A DNA stretch of 64,000 bases, from the NCBI RefSeq assembly GCF_900105175.1, contig NZ_LT629771.1, positions 2,108,001 to 2,172,000 on the forward strand, in the 5' to 3' direction. How positions within the stretch are numbered: position 1 is the stretch's first letter; every line of letters starts with the position of its first letter. Positions 28,412 through 41,145 of the stretch are shown piece by piece. The stretch is from Jiangella sp. DSM 45060 (GTDB lineage: Bacteria; Actinomycetota; Actinomycetes; Jiangellales; Jiangellaceae). A program made the position numbers and the translations under genes. The notes below the pieces were generated by a model. That model had not been told where the DNA came from. It ran no database searches and worked only from the letters and a program-made list of their open reading frames with translations.

Positions 28412-29367
28412 TGCTCACCGTTCTGGGCGCGTCCGACGACGAGGACCGGGTCTACGGGCAGCTCGTGTCGATGGTCTCCGCGACGGCAGCCGAGCTCGCG
28501 GGGGCCACCGGGCTCGACACCGGGGCGGTCGACACCGCGCTCGAAGGGCTGGAGGTGCGCGGACTGGCCGGCCGGACCGCCGATGTGCCGGTGCGGTTCG
28601 TCGCCGCGTCGCCAGGCGTCGTCGAGGCGATGATCGCCGAGCGGCTGAGCGAGCTCCGCTCGGCGCAGCAGACGCTGGACCGGCTGGCCGCCCAGCACCG
28701 CAGCAACGCGCTGACCAGGGAGGCATCGGGGGTCTTCGAGATCGTCCGGGGTGCGGGGGCGCTGCGCCAGACCGCGATGAACCTGTTCGCCGCCGCCCGG
28801 TTCCAGGTGCTCAACCTCGTCAAGCCGCCGATCATCGCCGTCCGCAGCGAAGAGGGCGTGCAGCCCGGCCCGTCGGTGCGCGGCCGGACGGTGTTCGAGA
28901 CCGAGGCGCTGGAGACCCAGGGTGCGTTGCAGGCGGTCCGCGCAGGGCTGCGCGACGGCGACCAGGTTCGCGTGCACACCAGGCTGCCGGTGAAGATGCT
29001 GGTCATCGACCGGTCGGTGGCCATGCTGCCGATGGCGCGCGACGACACCACGCCGGTCGGCGTGCTGATCCGCCGCGGCGCCGTGCTCGACGCGCTGCTC
29101 GAGCTGTTCGACTTCGTCTGGGCGACCGCCGTCCCGCTGCACGTCGACAGCGAGAACTCCCCGCCGCCACGCGAGCCGTTTCTCGACCCCGACGACCGCC
29201 GGCTGCTGTCGCTGCTGCTGTCCGGGCTGACCGACGAGGCCATCGCCGCCCACCGCGGCACCAGCACCCGCACCGTCCAGCGCAAGGTCCAGGCGCTCAT
29301 GAACCGGGCCCAGGTGCGCACCCGCATGCAGTTGGCCTGGGAGGCCTCGCGCCGCGGCTGGGTCTGA
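28411..29367 (+). CDS. HTH regulator (TrmB-like N-terminus, LuxR-like C-terminal HTH), copy 1
   Basis: 318 residues from ATG 28411. The N-terminal ~60 residues form a winged-helix-like region of TrmB style (LGASDDEDRVYGQLVSMVSATAAELA). The middle is a phospholipase-D-like or ligand-sensing domain. The C-terminus carries a LuxR/GerE-type HTH (LLLSGLTDEAIAAHRGTSTRTVQRKVQALMNRAQVRTRMQL). It is paralogous to the regulator at 37237-38196: MLxxLGxSDxE at the start and ARxLPxxMLxID in the middle are shared. It lies 125 bp upstream of a subtilase in the same direction, and the second copy adjoins a second subtilase, so each probably controls its protease. Effector unknown. Confidence 0.82.
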   Translation: MLTVLGASDDEDRVYGQLVSMVSATAAELAGATGLDTGAVDTALEGLEVRGLAGRTADVPVRFVAASPGVVEAMIAERLSELRSAQQTLDRLAAQHRSNALTREASGVFEIVRGAGALRQTAMNLFAAARFQVLNLVKPPIIAVRSEEGVQPGPSVRGRTVFETEALETQGALQAVRAGLRDGDQVRVHTRLPVKMLVIDRSVAMLPMARDDTTPVGVLIRRGAVLDALLELFDFVWATAVPLHVDSENSPPPREPFLDPDDRRLLSLLLSGLTDEAIAAHRGTSTRTVQRKVQALMNRAQVRTRMQLAWEASRRGWV

Positions 29368-29430
29368 CCCACCCGCAGGCGACCGCGTGTCGTCTCTGTG
29401 ACATTGGCACACAGTCGCCGTCGCCAGCCG

Positions 29431-29460
29431 TTGAGTTCGGATTCACCCGATTCGTACGGT
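29431..29460 (+). promoter_or_regulatory. Candidate promoter of the first subtilase gene
   Basis: TTGAGT (29431-29436), an 18-base spacer and TACGGT (29455-29460). Upstream at 29395-29415 lies an imperfect inverted repeat (CTGTG...CACAG) that could bind the adjacent regulator. AGGAGG precedes the GTG start. Confidence 0.4.
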
Positions 29461-29492
29461 GACGCCCTGGCTCCCGCCCCCAGGAGGACGTT

Positions 29493-33245
<3,753 letters not shown>

Positions 33246-33257
33246 CCACCCGCCCGT

Positions 33258-33305
33258 GATCATCGGCGATCGACCACGTCCTGGTGTGGTCGATCGCCGA
33301 TGATC
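33258..33305. terminator. Perfect 20-bp palindrome between convergent subtilase genes
   Basis: Arms 33258-33277 and 33286-33305 are perfectly complementary (GATCATCGGCGATCGACCAC and its reverse complement) with an 8-base loop. It starts 12 bases after one stop and ends 12 bases before the other, so it serves as a two-way terminator. Confidence 0.9.
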
Positions 33306-33317
33306 CTCGTGTGCGGC

Positions 33318-36300
33318 TCAGTCGAGCGCGTACGCCCGCAGCACGTCCTGCTCGATCCGGTTGCCGTCCCGGTCCCAGGCCTCCACCCGCAGCGACAGGT
33401 GCGACGCGGCGGCGGGGATGCGGTTGACCACGGCCCGGAACGTCGCGTCGCCGCGGGGCAGCACGCGGGCCGGCTGCCAGGAGGCGCCGTCGTCGAAGGA
33501 GAGGGAGACGGTGGCGCCGGAGACGGGCGCGGTCGCCGAGCCGGGCTGGTGACCCACCGCGACGTCGACGAAGTGGGCGCCGGGCTTGGCCGCGACGTTC
33601 AGGAGCGACACGTCGACGTCGTACGAGAGGGTCAGCAGCGGCAGCGCCGTCGGCGAATCGACCGGCGCCGATCCCACCGTCCACGCCGTCGACGTCGAGG
33701 TCGACGCGAGCCACCACGGCGCCGACCGTGCCACGTCCAGTTCGACCCGCAGCGACGACGGCGCCGACGGCACCGTGAACGTCCCGTCCGCGCGGCCGCC
33801 TGACGCCACCAACGCACCGTCCGCGAACAGCCGGAACGACGGGGTGTCGACGCCCGGCACCGCCGTGCCCCAGTGCCCGGAGCCGTCCGTCCACTCCTGC
33901 AGCCGCAGCGTCACGTCGTCACCCGACCGGTACGCCGCCGAGTCCACCGCCCCGAAGTCGACCGGCAGCACCCCCGGCGCCAGCACCTGCCGGAACCACG
34001 CGTCCGACAGCGTCGTCCCCGCGGTGTACGTCCGGGGCGCCGACAGCATCGGGAAACCGAACGGATCGGCGTCGGTCGATGCGCCGTAGCCGTACTGCGC
34101 CCAGGACGTGTCGCCGCCGGACACGTACTCGATCCGCTGCTGCGGCGCGACCGTCCGGCGCAGGAAGCCGAACGAGAACGAGTCCCACGGCCGCCACTTG
34201 TGCCGCAGCTCGCCGATGCCCTGACCGGGGACGTGGCTGTGGTAGTCGACGTCGACGCGCGCCGTGTTCGAGGCGTCGACGGTGTACGACAGCGCCGGCG
34301 GCACCACGTCTTCCTCGACGAGCACGAGGTCGTAGAGGTACGGGCTCACCTTGATCGCGTCGACGGCGGCCGTCACCGGGCCCTGGTCCAGCAGCGCGAG
34401 CAGCGCCTGCCCCTCCTCGCGGGTCATCGCCATGGTCGGGACGGTGTTCGGGTCGCCGCCGATGGTCAGCGAGCCGGACACGTTGTTGAAGATCATCACC
34501 AGCTTCGCCCCGGCCGCCGCCGCGTTGTGCATCTTCTCCAGGAACGTGATCTCGCCGCGCTGGATCAGCGCGATCTTTCCCTCCACGTCCACGCCGTCGA
34601 AGTCCGACGCCCGCCCGAGCCCCGCGTACACCATCGGCAGCTCGAACGACCCGTCCAGCAGCGCCGAGTTGAACACGTACGTCGCCTCGACCGGCCGCTC
34701 GACCGGCGTCAGCGTCCGCACCTGGATCAACGGCGCGACCAGCGAGTACTGCGTGTAGTACTCGAAATCGCCGACGGTGACGGGGTCGGTCGGCGACGCG
34801 AACGCGGGCTGCGCGCCGACGGAGAACGAATGGGCGTACGACTTGCCGTCGGGGTCCGACCGCCACCACGCCAGCATGGTGTTCGTCGCCTCGACGGGAT
34901 CGGCGGTGTCGACCTCGATGGGGACGGTCCCGCGTGCGTCCAGCGTCACGGACGTGTCGCCCTCGACGGTGAACTCGGGCGCGAACACCGCCGCCGTCTC
35001 CGTCGTGAAGACGTGCGGCTCGTCGTAGGTGAACACGTAGCCCATCGCGGCGTACCGGCCCGGCGGCACCCGCAGCGTCGCCACGCCGTCGGCGAACCCG
35101 ACGCTGGTCGCGGCGAACACCGACGTGTCGTCGACGTTCACGACGTCGACCAGGCTGATGCCGGCGGCCGGGCGGCCGTCGCGGGCGATGCCGTGCACCG
35201 TGAGGTCGTAGCGCTCGGACTCCTTGTAGAAGCCCGCCGCGGTCCGCACGCTGACGCCGTCCGGCCCGGTCGCGACCAGCCAGCCGCCGTACAGGCCGTA
35301 GTCGCCGGCGGCGGGGTCGACGGTGACGGCGACGTCCGCGGTCCCGCCGGCCGGCACCGTCACCGACGACGCGCCCAGCGTCACCATGCCCGGCGCGGGC
35401 GCCGTCCCGTCCTCGTCTGCCAGCGACAGATCGAGCGCCAGCGTGACGGGGGAGGCGCCGGCGTTCCGATACGTGACGGTACGCATCACCCGTGCGGCGT
35501 CGTCCTGCGGGTACGGGAAGTAGCCGGCGTCGAGCGGCCCGGTAGTCGCGAACACCTGCTGCGACGTGGCGCGGGCGAGGTCGACGCGGCCGGTGCCCTG
35601 CTCGTAGACGGTGAGCGCCGCGTTCGGCGCGGTGGTGGACGCGAGCGCCGCCTTGAGATCCGGCCCGGCCCAGTCCGGCCGCTGCTGCGCCAGCAGCGCC
35701 GCCGCGCCCGCGACGTGCGGCGTCGCCATCGAGGTGCCGTCGAGAGCGAGGTAGTCGTCGCCGACCGGGGTGCCGATGACGGCGCCCGCGGCCCGCGCCG
35801 CGACGATGCCGACGCCCGGCGCCGTCACGTCCGGCTTGAGCGCGAAGTCGCCGGCCCGCGGCCCGCGCGACGAGAACCCGGCCAGCGCGTCCTGTTTGTC
35901 GACGGCGCCGACGGTGAGGGCGCTGGTCGCCGCGCCGGGCGTCGTCACGGTGCCGTCGCCGGGGCCGTCGTTGCCGGCCGCGATGACGAACAGCGCGTCC
36001 GACTCCGCGCTGAGCCGGTCGACCGCCTGGCTGGCCGGGTCGGTGCCATCGGTGTAGCCGCCGCGCACGCCCAGGCTGAGGTTGACGACGTCCGCTCCGT
36101 TCGCGACCGCCCACTCCATCCCGGCGATGACCTCGGACATCGGCCCGGAGCCGGCGTCGTCGAGCACCTTGACGTTGAGCAGGTCGGCCTCGTACGCGAT
36201 GCCGCGGCGCTGCCCGTCCGACGCGGCGCCCGTCCCGGCGACGATCGACGCGACGTGCGTGCCGTGGCCGAACCGGTCGGTCGTGCTGTCCGAGACGCTG

Positions 36301-37082
36301 AAGTTCGCCTCGGCGACGACCTTGCCGGTGAGGTCCGGGTGGGTGGAGTCGATGCCGGTGTCGAGGACGGCGACCGTGACGCCGTCGCCGGTGAACCCGG
36401 CGGCCCACGCGTCCGGCGCCCCGATCTGCGGCGCGCTGTCCTCGTCGACGGCGGTCATGGTCTGGTCCAGCCAGATCTTCTCGACGCCGGCCAGCGGGTC
36501 GGCGGCCCGGGCGGCGGGCGGCGCGTCCAGCGGAGCGGCGCCGGTCAGCGCGTCGGCCAGCGCCGCGGCGGCGGACTTGTCGACGTCCGCGGCGACCGCG
36601 CCGATCGACTCCAGCGTGTCCGTGGCCGTCACGGCGGGCAGCGCCGGCGCCGCAGCCCGGCCGCGCGCGGCGGCGGACTCCACGATGACCGGCAGCACGT
36701 CGCTGCTCGCGTCGTCGTAGCCCTGCTCGATCAACGTCGTCACGTCGAACAGCGAGCGGTCCAGCAGCTCCGGGACCAGCGGCGCGACGTCGGCCGGCAC
36801 GACGTACAGGTGACCGTCCAGCTCCTGCTCGTGGAAGCCGGGGATGGCGCCGTTCGCCCTGGCCGCGGGCTCGACGGTGGCCGCCTGGCGGCCGTCCGGC
36901 GCGGTGGTGACGTGGATGCGGTCACCGGTGATCAGCGTGACGGTGACCCCGCCGTCCGTCCCGGCGAGGGGCGGGGACGACCCCGCCGGGACGGACGGCT
37001 CGGCGGTCGCGGCAGGGATCCCCTGCACGACCAGTCCGGTGAGGACGACGGCGGCCGCGGCCGCTCTCCAGTGTCTGCGCAA
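33318..37082 (-). CDS. Secreted S8 (subtilisin) family serine peptidase, copy 2
   Basis: 1,254 residues from a TTG at 37082, with GGAGG 9 bases upstream. Signal peptide residues 1-27 (RRHWRAAAAAVVLTGLVV, Ala-x-Ala). Propeptide, then the catalytic domain with Asp in AVLDTGID (~240), His in FGHGTHVAS (~275), AAGNDG, and Ser in GTSMATPHVAG (~448). The C-terminus has Ig-like modules and a PA domain (FDGVDVEGKIALIQRGEITF...) near 810-880. It is about the same length and order as copy 1, so the two are paralogues. Divergent from its own HTH regulator across 154 bp. Secreted protease; substrate unknown. Confidence 0.92.
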   Translation of the reverse strand: MRRHWRAAAAAVVLTGLVVQGIPAATAEPSVPAGSSPPLAGTDGGVTVTLITGDRIHVTTAPDGRQAATVEPAARANGAIPGFHEQELDGHLYVVPADVAPLVPELLDRSLFDVTTLIEQGYDDASSDVLPVIVESAAARGRAAAPALPAVTATDTLESIGAVAADVDKSAAAALADALTGAAPLDAPPAARAADPLAGVEKIWLDQTMTAVDEDSAPQIGAPDAWAAGFTGDGVTVAVLDTGIDSTHPDLTGKVVAEANFSVSDSTTDRFGHGTHVASIVAGTGAASDGQRRGIAYEADLLNVKVLDDAGSGPMSEVIAGMEWAVANGADVVNLSLGVRGGYTDGTDPASQAVDRLSAESDALFVIAAGNDGPGDGTVTTPGAATSALTVGAVDKQDALAGFSSRGPRAGDFALKPDVTAPGVGIVAARAAGAVIGTPVGDDYLALDGTSMATPHVAGAAALLAQQRPDWAGPDLKAALASTTAPNAALTVYEQGTGRVDLARATSQQVFATTGPLDAGYFPYPQDDAARVMRTVTYRNAGASPVTLALDLSLADEDGTAPAPGMVTLGASSVTVPAGGTADVAVTVDPAAGDYGLYGGWLVATGPDGVSVRTAAGFYKESERYDLTVHGIARDGRPAAGISLVDVVNVDDTSVFAATSVGFADGVATLRVPPGRYAAMGYVFTYDEPHVFTTETAAVFAPEFTVEGDTSVTLDARGTVPIEVDTADPVEATNTMLAWWRSDPDGKSYAHSFSVGAQPAFASPTDPVTVGDFEYYTQYSLVAPLIQVRTLTPVERPVEATYVFNSALLDGSFELPMVYAGLGRASDFDGVDVEGKIALIQRGEITFLEKMHNAAAAGAKLVMIFNNVSGSLTIGGDPNTVPTMAMTREEGQALLALLDQGPVTAAVDAIKVSPYLYDLVLVEEDVVPPALSYTVDASNTARVDVDYHSHVPGQGIGELRHKWRPWDSFSFGFLRRTVAPQQRIEYVSGGDTSWAQYGYGASTDADPFGFPMLSAPRTYTAGTTLSDAWFRQVLAPGVLPVDFGAVDSAAYRSGDDVTLRLQEWTDGSGHWGTAVPGVDTPSFRLFADGALVASGGRADGTFTVPSAPSSLRVELDVARSAPWWLASTSTSTAWTVGSAPVDSPTALPLLTLSYDVDVSLLNVAAKPGAHFVDVAVGHQPGSATAPVSGATVSLSFDDGASWQPARVLPRGDATFRAVVNRIPAAASHLSLRVEAWDRDGNRIEQDVLRAYALD

Positions 37083-37178
37083 AGCTCTGCCCTCCGGGGT
37101 GCGGGTGGCCGTGCCGTCTGCGGGATGCGGTGTCCGGATCGTCCCGAAGTCTCAGGCGGCGTGACAAGGGTTATGCTT

Positions 37179-37211
37179 TGGCGAAAATCCGTCAGTGGCG
37201 CGTTTTGGCCA
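37179..37211. promoter_or_regulatory. Imperfect inverted repeat in the subtilase/regulator divergent region
   Basis: TGGCGAAAA (37179-37187) and TTTTGGCCA (37203-37211) match as an inverted repeat at 8 of 9 positions with a 15-base spacer, in an unusually AT-rich patch. A -10-like TATGCT lies just before it (37172-37177). Possible operator for the adjacent HTH protein. Confidence 0.3.
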
Positions 37212-37236
37212 GCGGTCTCGACCCCCGGAGCCGCGC

Positions 37237-38196
37237 ATGCTGGAACAGCTCGGCCTCAGCGACGAGGAGCAGACCGCCTACCTCGCCCTGCTCGACCACG
37301 CCCGGCCCGCGACGGCGGCGGACCTGGCGCCCGCCGCGGGGTCCGCCGAGGCCGTCGACAAGCTGCTCGATGCGCTCGAGCGGCGCGGCCTGGCCGACCG
37401 GCTGCCGGGGGAGCCGCCCGCGTACCGCCTGGTCGACCCCGCGCTCGCGTTCGCCGAGACGCTGGCCGCCCGCGAGCGCGACCTGCAGCGCAGCCGCGTC
37501 CTCGTCGACGACCTGGCCGTGCGGCACCGCCGCCGCCACGACGCGGTCGAGCCCGGCGACCTCGTCGAGATCGTCACCGGCTCCGAGGCCACCGCCCGCC
37601 GCCTCGTCGACGTCTACAGCAGCGCCCGCACGCAGGTCCGGGCCATGGAGCGGCCGCCGTACGGCGTCGTCAACAGCGAGCCGAACCCGATCGAGGTCGA
37701 GCTGCTGAAGGCCGGCGTCCGGCACCGCGTCCTGTACGAGCAGAGCGCCGTCGACCTGCCCGGCCGGCTGTCCGACCTGATCGGCGGCATCGCCGCCGGC
37801 GAGGAGGCCCGCGTCACGCCGACGCTGCCGGCCCGGATGCTGCTGATCGACGACCGGTACGCCATGGTCCCGGCGACGGCCGGCGCGTTGATCACCGACC
37901 AGCTGCTGGTCGTCCGCCCCGGCGGGCTGCTGGACGTGCTGGCCGAGGTGTTCGAGGAGACGTGGCTGCGGGCGATGCCGCTGCGGCTGCACCCCGGCGA
38001 CCACGACGGCCAGGCCGACGACGACCGCGTCATCCTGAACCTGCTGGCCGCGGGGCTGACGGAGCAGTCGATCGCCCGGCACGTCGGCGCCAGCCAGCGC
38101 ACCGTCCAGCGGCGGATCAAGGAGATCAGCGGCCGTCTGGGCGCCCGTACGCGGTTCCAGGCAGGGCTGCAGGCCGCCCGCAACGGTGTGTTGTGA
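37237..38196 (+). CDS. HTH regulator (TrmB-like N-terminus, LuxR-like C-terminal HTH), copy 2
   Basis: 319 residues. The ATG at 37237 is preferred over an upstream GTG (37195): it has GGAG 8 bases before it and aligns with the start of copy 1 (MLEQLGLSDEEQTAYLALL against MLTVLGASDDEDRVYGQLV). The C-terminal HTH reads LLAAGLTEQSIARHVGASQRTVQRRIKEISGRLGARTRFQ. The middle domain is shared with copy 1. Divergent from subtilase copy 2 and likely its regulator. Its stop overlaps the next start (TGATG). Confidence 0.82.
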   Translation: MLEQLGLSDEEQTAYLALLDHARPATAADLAPAAGSAEAVDKLLDALERRGLADRLPGEPPAYRLVDPALAFAETLAARERDLQRSRVLVDDLAVRHRRRHDAVEPGDLVEIVTGSEATARRLVDVYSSARTQVRAMERPPYGVVNSEPNPIEVELLKAGVRHRVLYEQSAVDLPGRLSDLIGGIAAGEEARVTPTLPARMLLIDDRYAMVPATAGALITDQLLVVRPGGLLDVLAEVFEETWLRAMPLRLHPGDHDGQADDDRVILNLLAAGLTEQSIARHVGASQRTVQRRIKEISGRLGARTRFQAGLQAARNGVL

Positions 38197-38549
38197 TGGT
38201 GCTCATGTGGGACGAGTTGCTGGAGTACTGCCTGGCCAAGCCTGGTGCCTGGCGGGACGAGCCGTGGGAGGGCGACGTCGTCGCCAAGGTCGGCGACAAG
38301 ATCTTCGCGTTCCTCGGCTCCGAAGACGACCCCAGCGTCGGCGTCAAGTGCGGCCGCGACCGCGACGAGGCCGACGAGTGGCTGGCGCGGTACCCGGACG
38401 ACGCCTCGATCATGGCCTACATCGGCCGGTCCGGCTGGAACACGCTGCGCGTCGGCGGGACGATTCCCGACGAGGAGATCAGGCAGGCCGTCGACGACTC
38501 GTACGCGATGGTCGTCGCGAAACTCCCGAAGCGGCTGCGGCCGGCGTGA
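38196..38549 (+). CDS. MmcQ/YjbR family protein
   Basis: 117 residues from ATG 38196, overlapping the regulator's stop; a second ATG at 38205 is possible. The pattern WDELLEYCLAKPGAWRDEPWEGDVVAKVGDKIFAFLG... with a C-terminal IRQAVDDSYAMVVAKLPKRLR matches the CyaY-like MmcQ/YjbR fold, often called a DNA-binding protein on thin evidence. Co-transcribed with the HTH regulator by overlap, but a functional link is not evident. Confidence 0.8.
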   Translation: MVLMWDELLEYCLAKPGAWRDEPWEGDVVAKVGDKIFAFLGSEDDPSVGVKCGRDRDEADEWLARYPDDASIMAYIGRSGWNTLRVGGTIPDEEIRQAVDDSYAMVVAKLPKRLRPA

Positions 38550-38618
38550 GTCCGGGAACGGCGGCCGGGGACGGCGAATTGCGTTCCCGGCAGGGCGTGT
38601 GAAATATACTGGGATCAG

Positions 38619-38770
38619 CGTGGAGGGGAGTACTCCCAACGCGGTGGCATCGTCATCACGGATGCTCCCCACACCGGGGAGCCTCCCGGTGCCTCCGGCC
38701 CGGTGACCCTGGGCGGACGAGACCTCCGGTTGCGCACAGCGCCCGCTGTGCGGTCAGCTCACCGGAGAGG
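38619..38770 (+). ncRNA. yybP-ykoY manganese riboswitch upstream of terC
   Basis: The conserved halves are present: GGAGG-GGAGTA at 38622-38632 and ACGAGA-CCTCC at 38718-38727, with P1 formed by 38622-38626 and 38723-38727 and a long GC-rich helical arm between. The P1 3' strand also lies in CTCCGGT (38724-38730), perfectly complementary to ACCGGAG (38761-38767), which contains the terC ribosome-binding site. An 8-bp hairpin (38733-38752) sits between. The layout implies that Mn2+ binding frees the RBS. Confidence 0.85.
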
Positions 38771-38781
38771 ACTCTGTCTTC

Positions 38782-39885
38782 GTGTTGGACCTGCCCGTGT
38801 GGTTCGAAGTCGGAACGCTCGTCGTTCTCGTCCTGCTGCTCATCGCCGACCTCCTCATCGTCACCCGCCGCCCGCACGCGCCGTCCATGCGCGAGGCCAG
38901 CCTGTGGGTGGCGTTCTACGTGGGCCTGGCGGTGGTGTTCGGCATCGTCCTGGGGTTCGTCGGCCATGGCCAGGCCTCCGGTGAGTTCTTCGCCGGCTGG
39001 CTCACCGAATACAGCCTGAGCGTCGACAACCTGTTCATCTTCGTGATCATCCTGGCCCAGTTCAAGGTGCCCAGGAAGTACCAGCAGTCGGTGCTGATGT
39101 TCGGCATCCTGACGGCCATCGTCCTGCGTGGCGTGTTCATCCTGCTCGGCGCCGCGCTGATCAACGAGTTCGCCTGGGTGTTCTACATCTTCGGCGCGTT
39201 CCTCGTGTACACCGCCGTCAAGCTGGCCAACCAGCAGGTCCACCACGAGGAGCACGACGAGGAGTACGAGAACGCGTTCGTCCGCCGCGCCCAGAAGGTG
39301 CTGCCGATGACGACGGAGTACCACGGCATCAAGCTGCGCATCCGCGAGAACGGCAAGCGGCTCTACACCCCGATGCTCATCGTGTTCCTGTCCATCGCCT
39401 CCGCCGACCTGCTGTTCGCCGTCGACTCCATCCCGGCCATCTTCGGGCTGACGCAAGAGGCGTTCATCGTCTTCACCGCGAACATCTTCGCGCTGATGGG
39501 TCTGCGCCAGCTGTACTTCCTCATCGGCGGGTTGCTGGAGCGGCTGGTCTACCTGTCCGCGGGGCTGGCCGTCATCCTCGCGTTCATCGGCGTGAAGCTG
39601 GTCCTGCACGCCCTGCACGAGAACAACCTGCCGTTCGTCAACGGCGGCGAGCCGTTCCACAACGTGCCCGAGGTGCCCATCTGGCTCTCCCTGACGGTCA
39701 TCGTCGCGACGTTGCTGGTCACCACGGTGCTCAGCCTGATGAAGTCCCGCCGCGACGACCGCAAGGCCGAGGTGGGCGGCTCGGCCGGCTCGGCGCAGGT
39801 CGAGGGCTCGGCCGACGCCGACAGCACCGCCGCCGGCTCCGTCGAGGCCGACGAGGCGAGCGCGGCCGAACACGACCGCCGCTGA
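38782..39885 (+). CDS. TerC-family integral membrane protein (probable metal exporter)
   Basis: 367 residues from GTG 38782, with GGAGAGG 12 bases upstream. About nine TM helices. Family motifs with membrane Asp residues: TEYSLSVDNLFIFVII (about 65-80) and SIASADLLFAVDSIPAIFGLT (about 200-220). Several TerC relatives, such as Alx and MeeF/MeeY, move manganese, often to metallate exported enzymes. A yybP-ykoY element directly upstream supports a Mn2+ role here. The C-terminal 40 residues are an acidic, Ser/Ala-rich cytoplasmic tail. The older name refers to tellurite resistance. Confidence 0.9.
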   Translation: MLDLPVWFEVGTLVVLVLLLIADLLIVTRRPHAPSMREASLWVAFYVGLAVVFGIVLGFVGHGQASGEFFAGWLTEYSLSVDNLFIFVIILAQFKVPRKYQQSVLMFGILTAIVLRGVFILLGAALINEFAWVFYIFGAFLVYTAVKLANQQVHHEEHDEEYENAFVRRAQKVLPMTTEYHGIKLRIRENGKRLYTPMLIVFLSIASADLLFAVDSIPAIFGLTQEAFIVFTANIFALMGLRQLYFLIGGLLERLVYLSAGLAVILAFIGVKLVLHALHENNLPFVNGGEPFHNVPEVPIWLSLTVIVATLLVTTVLSLMKSRRDDRKAEVGGSAGSAQVEGSADADSTAAGSVEADEASAAEHDRR

Positions 39886-40001
39886 CCAGCGGTTCAGCAG
39901 TCCCCAACGGGCGTCCGGCTACCACGGCCGGGCGCTCGTTCCACGTCTGGCGTCGTGCGCTCTTCGCCGGATGTGTCCGACCCGCGCGGCACGATGCGAG
40001 C

Positions 40002-40466
40002 ATGCCGCCGGCTCCGCGGATCGTGCTCGGCGTCTGGGAGGACGCGATGGGCGGACGCCTGCCGGAACGCTGGATCGACGCATTCCTGACCAACGACACC
40101 GTCGCAGCTCTCGGTGCGTTCTCGGCCGAGGACCTGCGGGTCGCGGCGAGGCTGTCGCGTGCCGCGAATCCGCGGAAGCAGCTGAAGCTGGACGAATGGC
40201 TGGCGTGCGTCATGGCCCAGGGCCGAACGCCCCGAAGCGCGGCGCCCCACCGGCCGAAACGCCGCGCGCCCTCGATCGAGCAGACTCCGGGCAGCCACGT
40301 CGTGCCTCCTGACATGGAGGGGGCACGGCGCGTCTGGGAGGCGGAACGCCGGCGATACAAGGCGGAGCGGGCGCGCGATGATCAGCCGGCCGCCACGGAT
40401 CACCAGCTTCGAGCGTCGGACCCACCTCGGTTCAACGGGCCACGTCAGCCTGGAGATCCCCGCTGA
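40002..40466 (+). CDS. Hypothetical protein
   Basis: 154 residues from ATG 40002. Third-codon positions are strongly G/C, which supports real coding over the frame on the opposite strand. Residues 20-65 look helical and soluble (ERWIDAFLTNDTVAALGAFSAEDLRVAARL). The C-terminal half is basic and Pro-rich. I do not recognise a family. It ends 20 bp from the convergent MBL gene. Confidence 0.55.
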   Translation: MPPAPRIVLGVWEDAMGGRLPERWIDAFLTNDTVAALGAFSAEDLRVAARLSRAANPRKQLKLDEWLACVMAQGRTPRSAAPHRPKRRAPSIEQTPGSHVVPPDMEGARRVWEAERRRYKAERARDDQPAATDHQLRASDPPRFNGPRQPGDPR

Positions 40467-40485
40467 CGAGTCGTCGTCCGGCCAC

Positions 40486-41145
40486 TCACCAGCCGCGGGC
40501 ACGCCAGGCGGCCAGGTGCGGCCGTTCCGCCCCGAGCGTCGTGTCGTCGCCGTGGCCGGGGTAGACCCAGGTCTCGTCGGGCAGGCGGTCGAACAGCTTC
40601 GCCTCGACGTCGTCGAGCAGGGAGGTGAAGTCGGCCGCCGAGCGGGTCTTGCCGACGCCGCCGGGGAAGAGGGAGTCGCCGGTCCAGATGTGGGGCGGGC
40701 CGGTGGGGTCGTCGTACAGGACGGCGAGGCCGCCGGGGGTGTGGCCGGCCAGGTGGATCAGCTCCACCGCGACGTCGCCGAAGCGCAGCACGTCGCCGTC
40801 GGCGGCCACGAGCGCCGTCGGCACCGGGATGGCCGGCGCGTCCGCCGCGTGCGCCACCGTCACCGCGCCCGGCACGGCCGCCGCCACCTCGGCCAGCGCG
40901 CCCCAGTGGTCGGGGTGGCGGTGGGTGGTGACGACGTAGCGCAGCGGCCCGTCGCCGCACAGCTCGAGGACCCGCGCGGGTGAGGCGGCCGCGTCGATGA
41001 GCAGCTCGTCGCCGGCGAAGCGGTCGCGCAGCACGTAGACGTTCGACGCCAGCGGGCCGACGGCCGCCTTGGTGACGACCAGCCGGGCCAGCTCGTGCAC
41101 CGCCGGCACGCCGCCGGGGGAGACCCGGCCGGTGTAGGAGCTCAC
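40486..41145 (-). CDS. MBL-fold metallo-hydrolase
   Basis: 219 residues from GTG 41145, which overlaps the stop of the upstream gene (GTGA). The metal site His-Arg-His-Pro-Asp-His lies near residue 75, with GHTPGG near 134 and TGDSLFPGGVGKT near 155; the latter resembles glyoxalase-II-like hydrolases. A C-terminal PGHGDDTT provides the last metal ligand. Probably a two-metal thioester or lactone hydrolase. Paired with an MDMPI-type (mycothiol) enzyme upstream, it may act on mycothiol conjugates; that is inference from context. Confidence 0.85.
   Translation of the reverse strand: MSSYTGRVSPGGVPAVHELARLVVTKAAVGPLASNVYVLRDRFAGDELLIDAAASPARVLELCGDGPLRYVVTTHRHPDHWGALAEVAAAVPGAVTVAHAADAPAIPVPTALVAADGDVLRFGDVAVELIHLAGHTPGGLAVLYDDPTGPPHIWTGDSLFPGGVGKTRSAADFTSLLDDVEAKLFDRLPDETWVYPGHGDDTTLGAERPHLAAWRARGW

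Noticed and set aside
39894-40502. Minus-strand 202-codon frame opposite the hypothetical gene
   Set aside because: Third-codon-position pattern favours the plus-strand frame 40002-40466; the minus frame has no recognisable start context or family.
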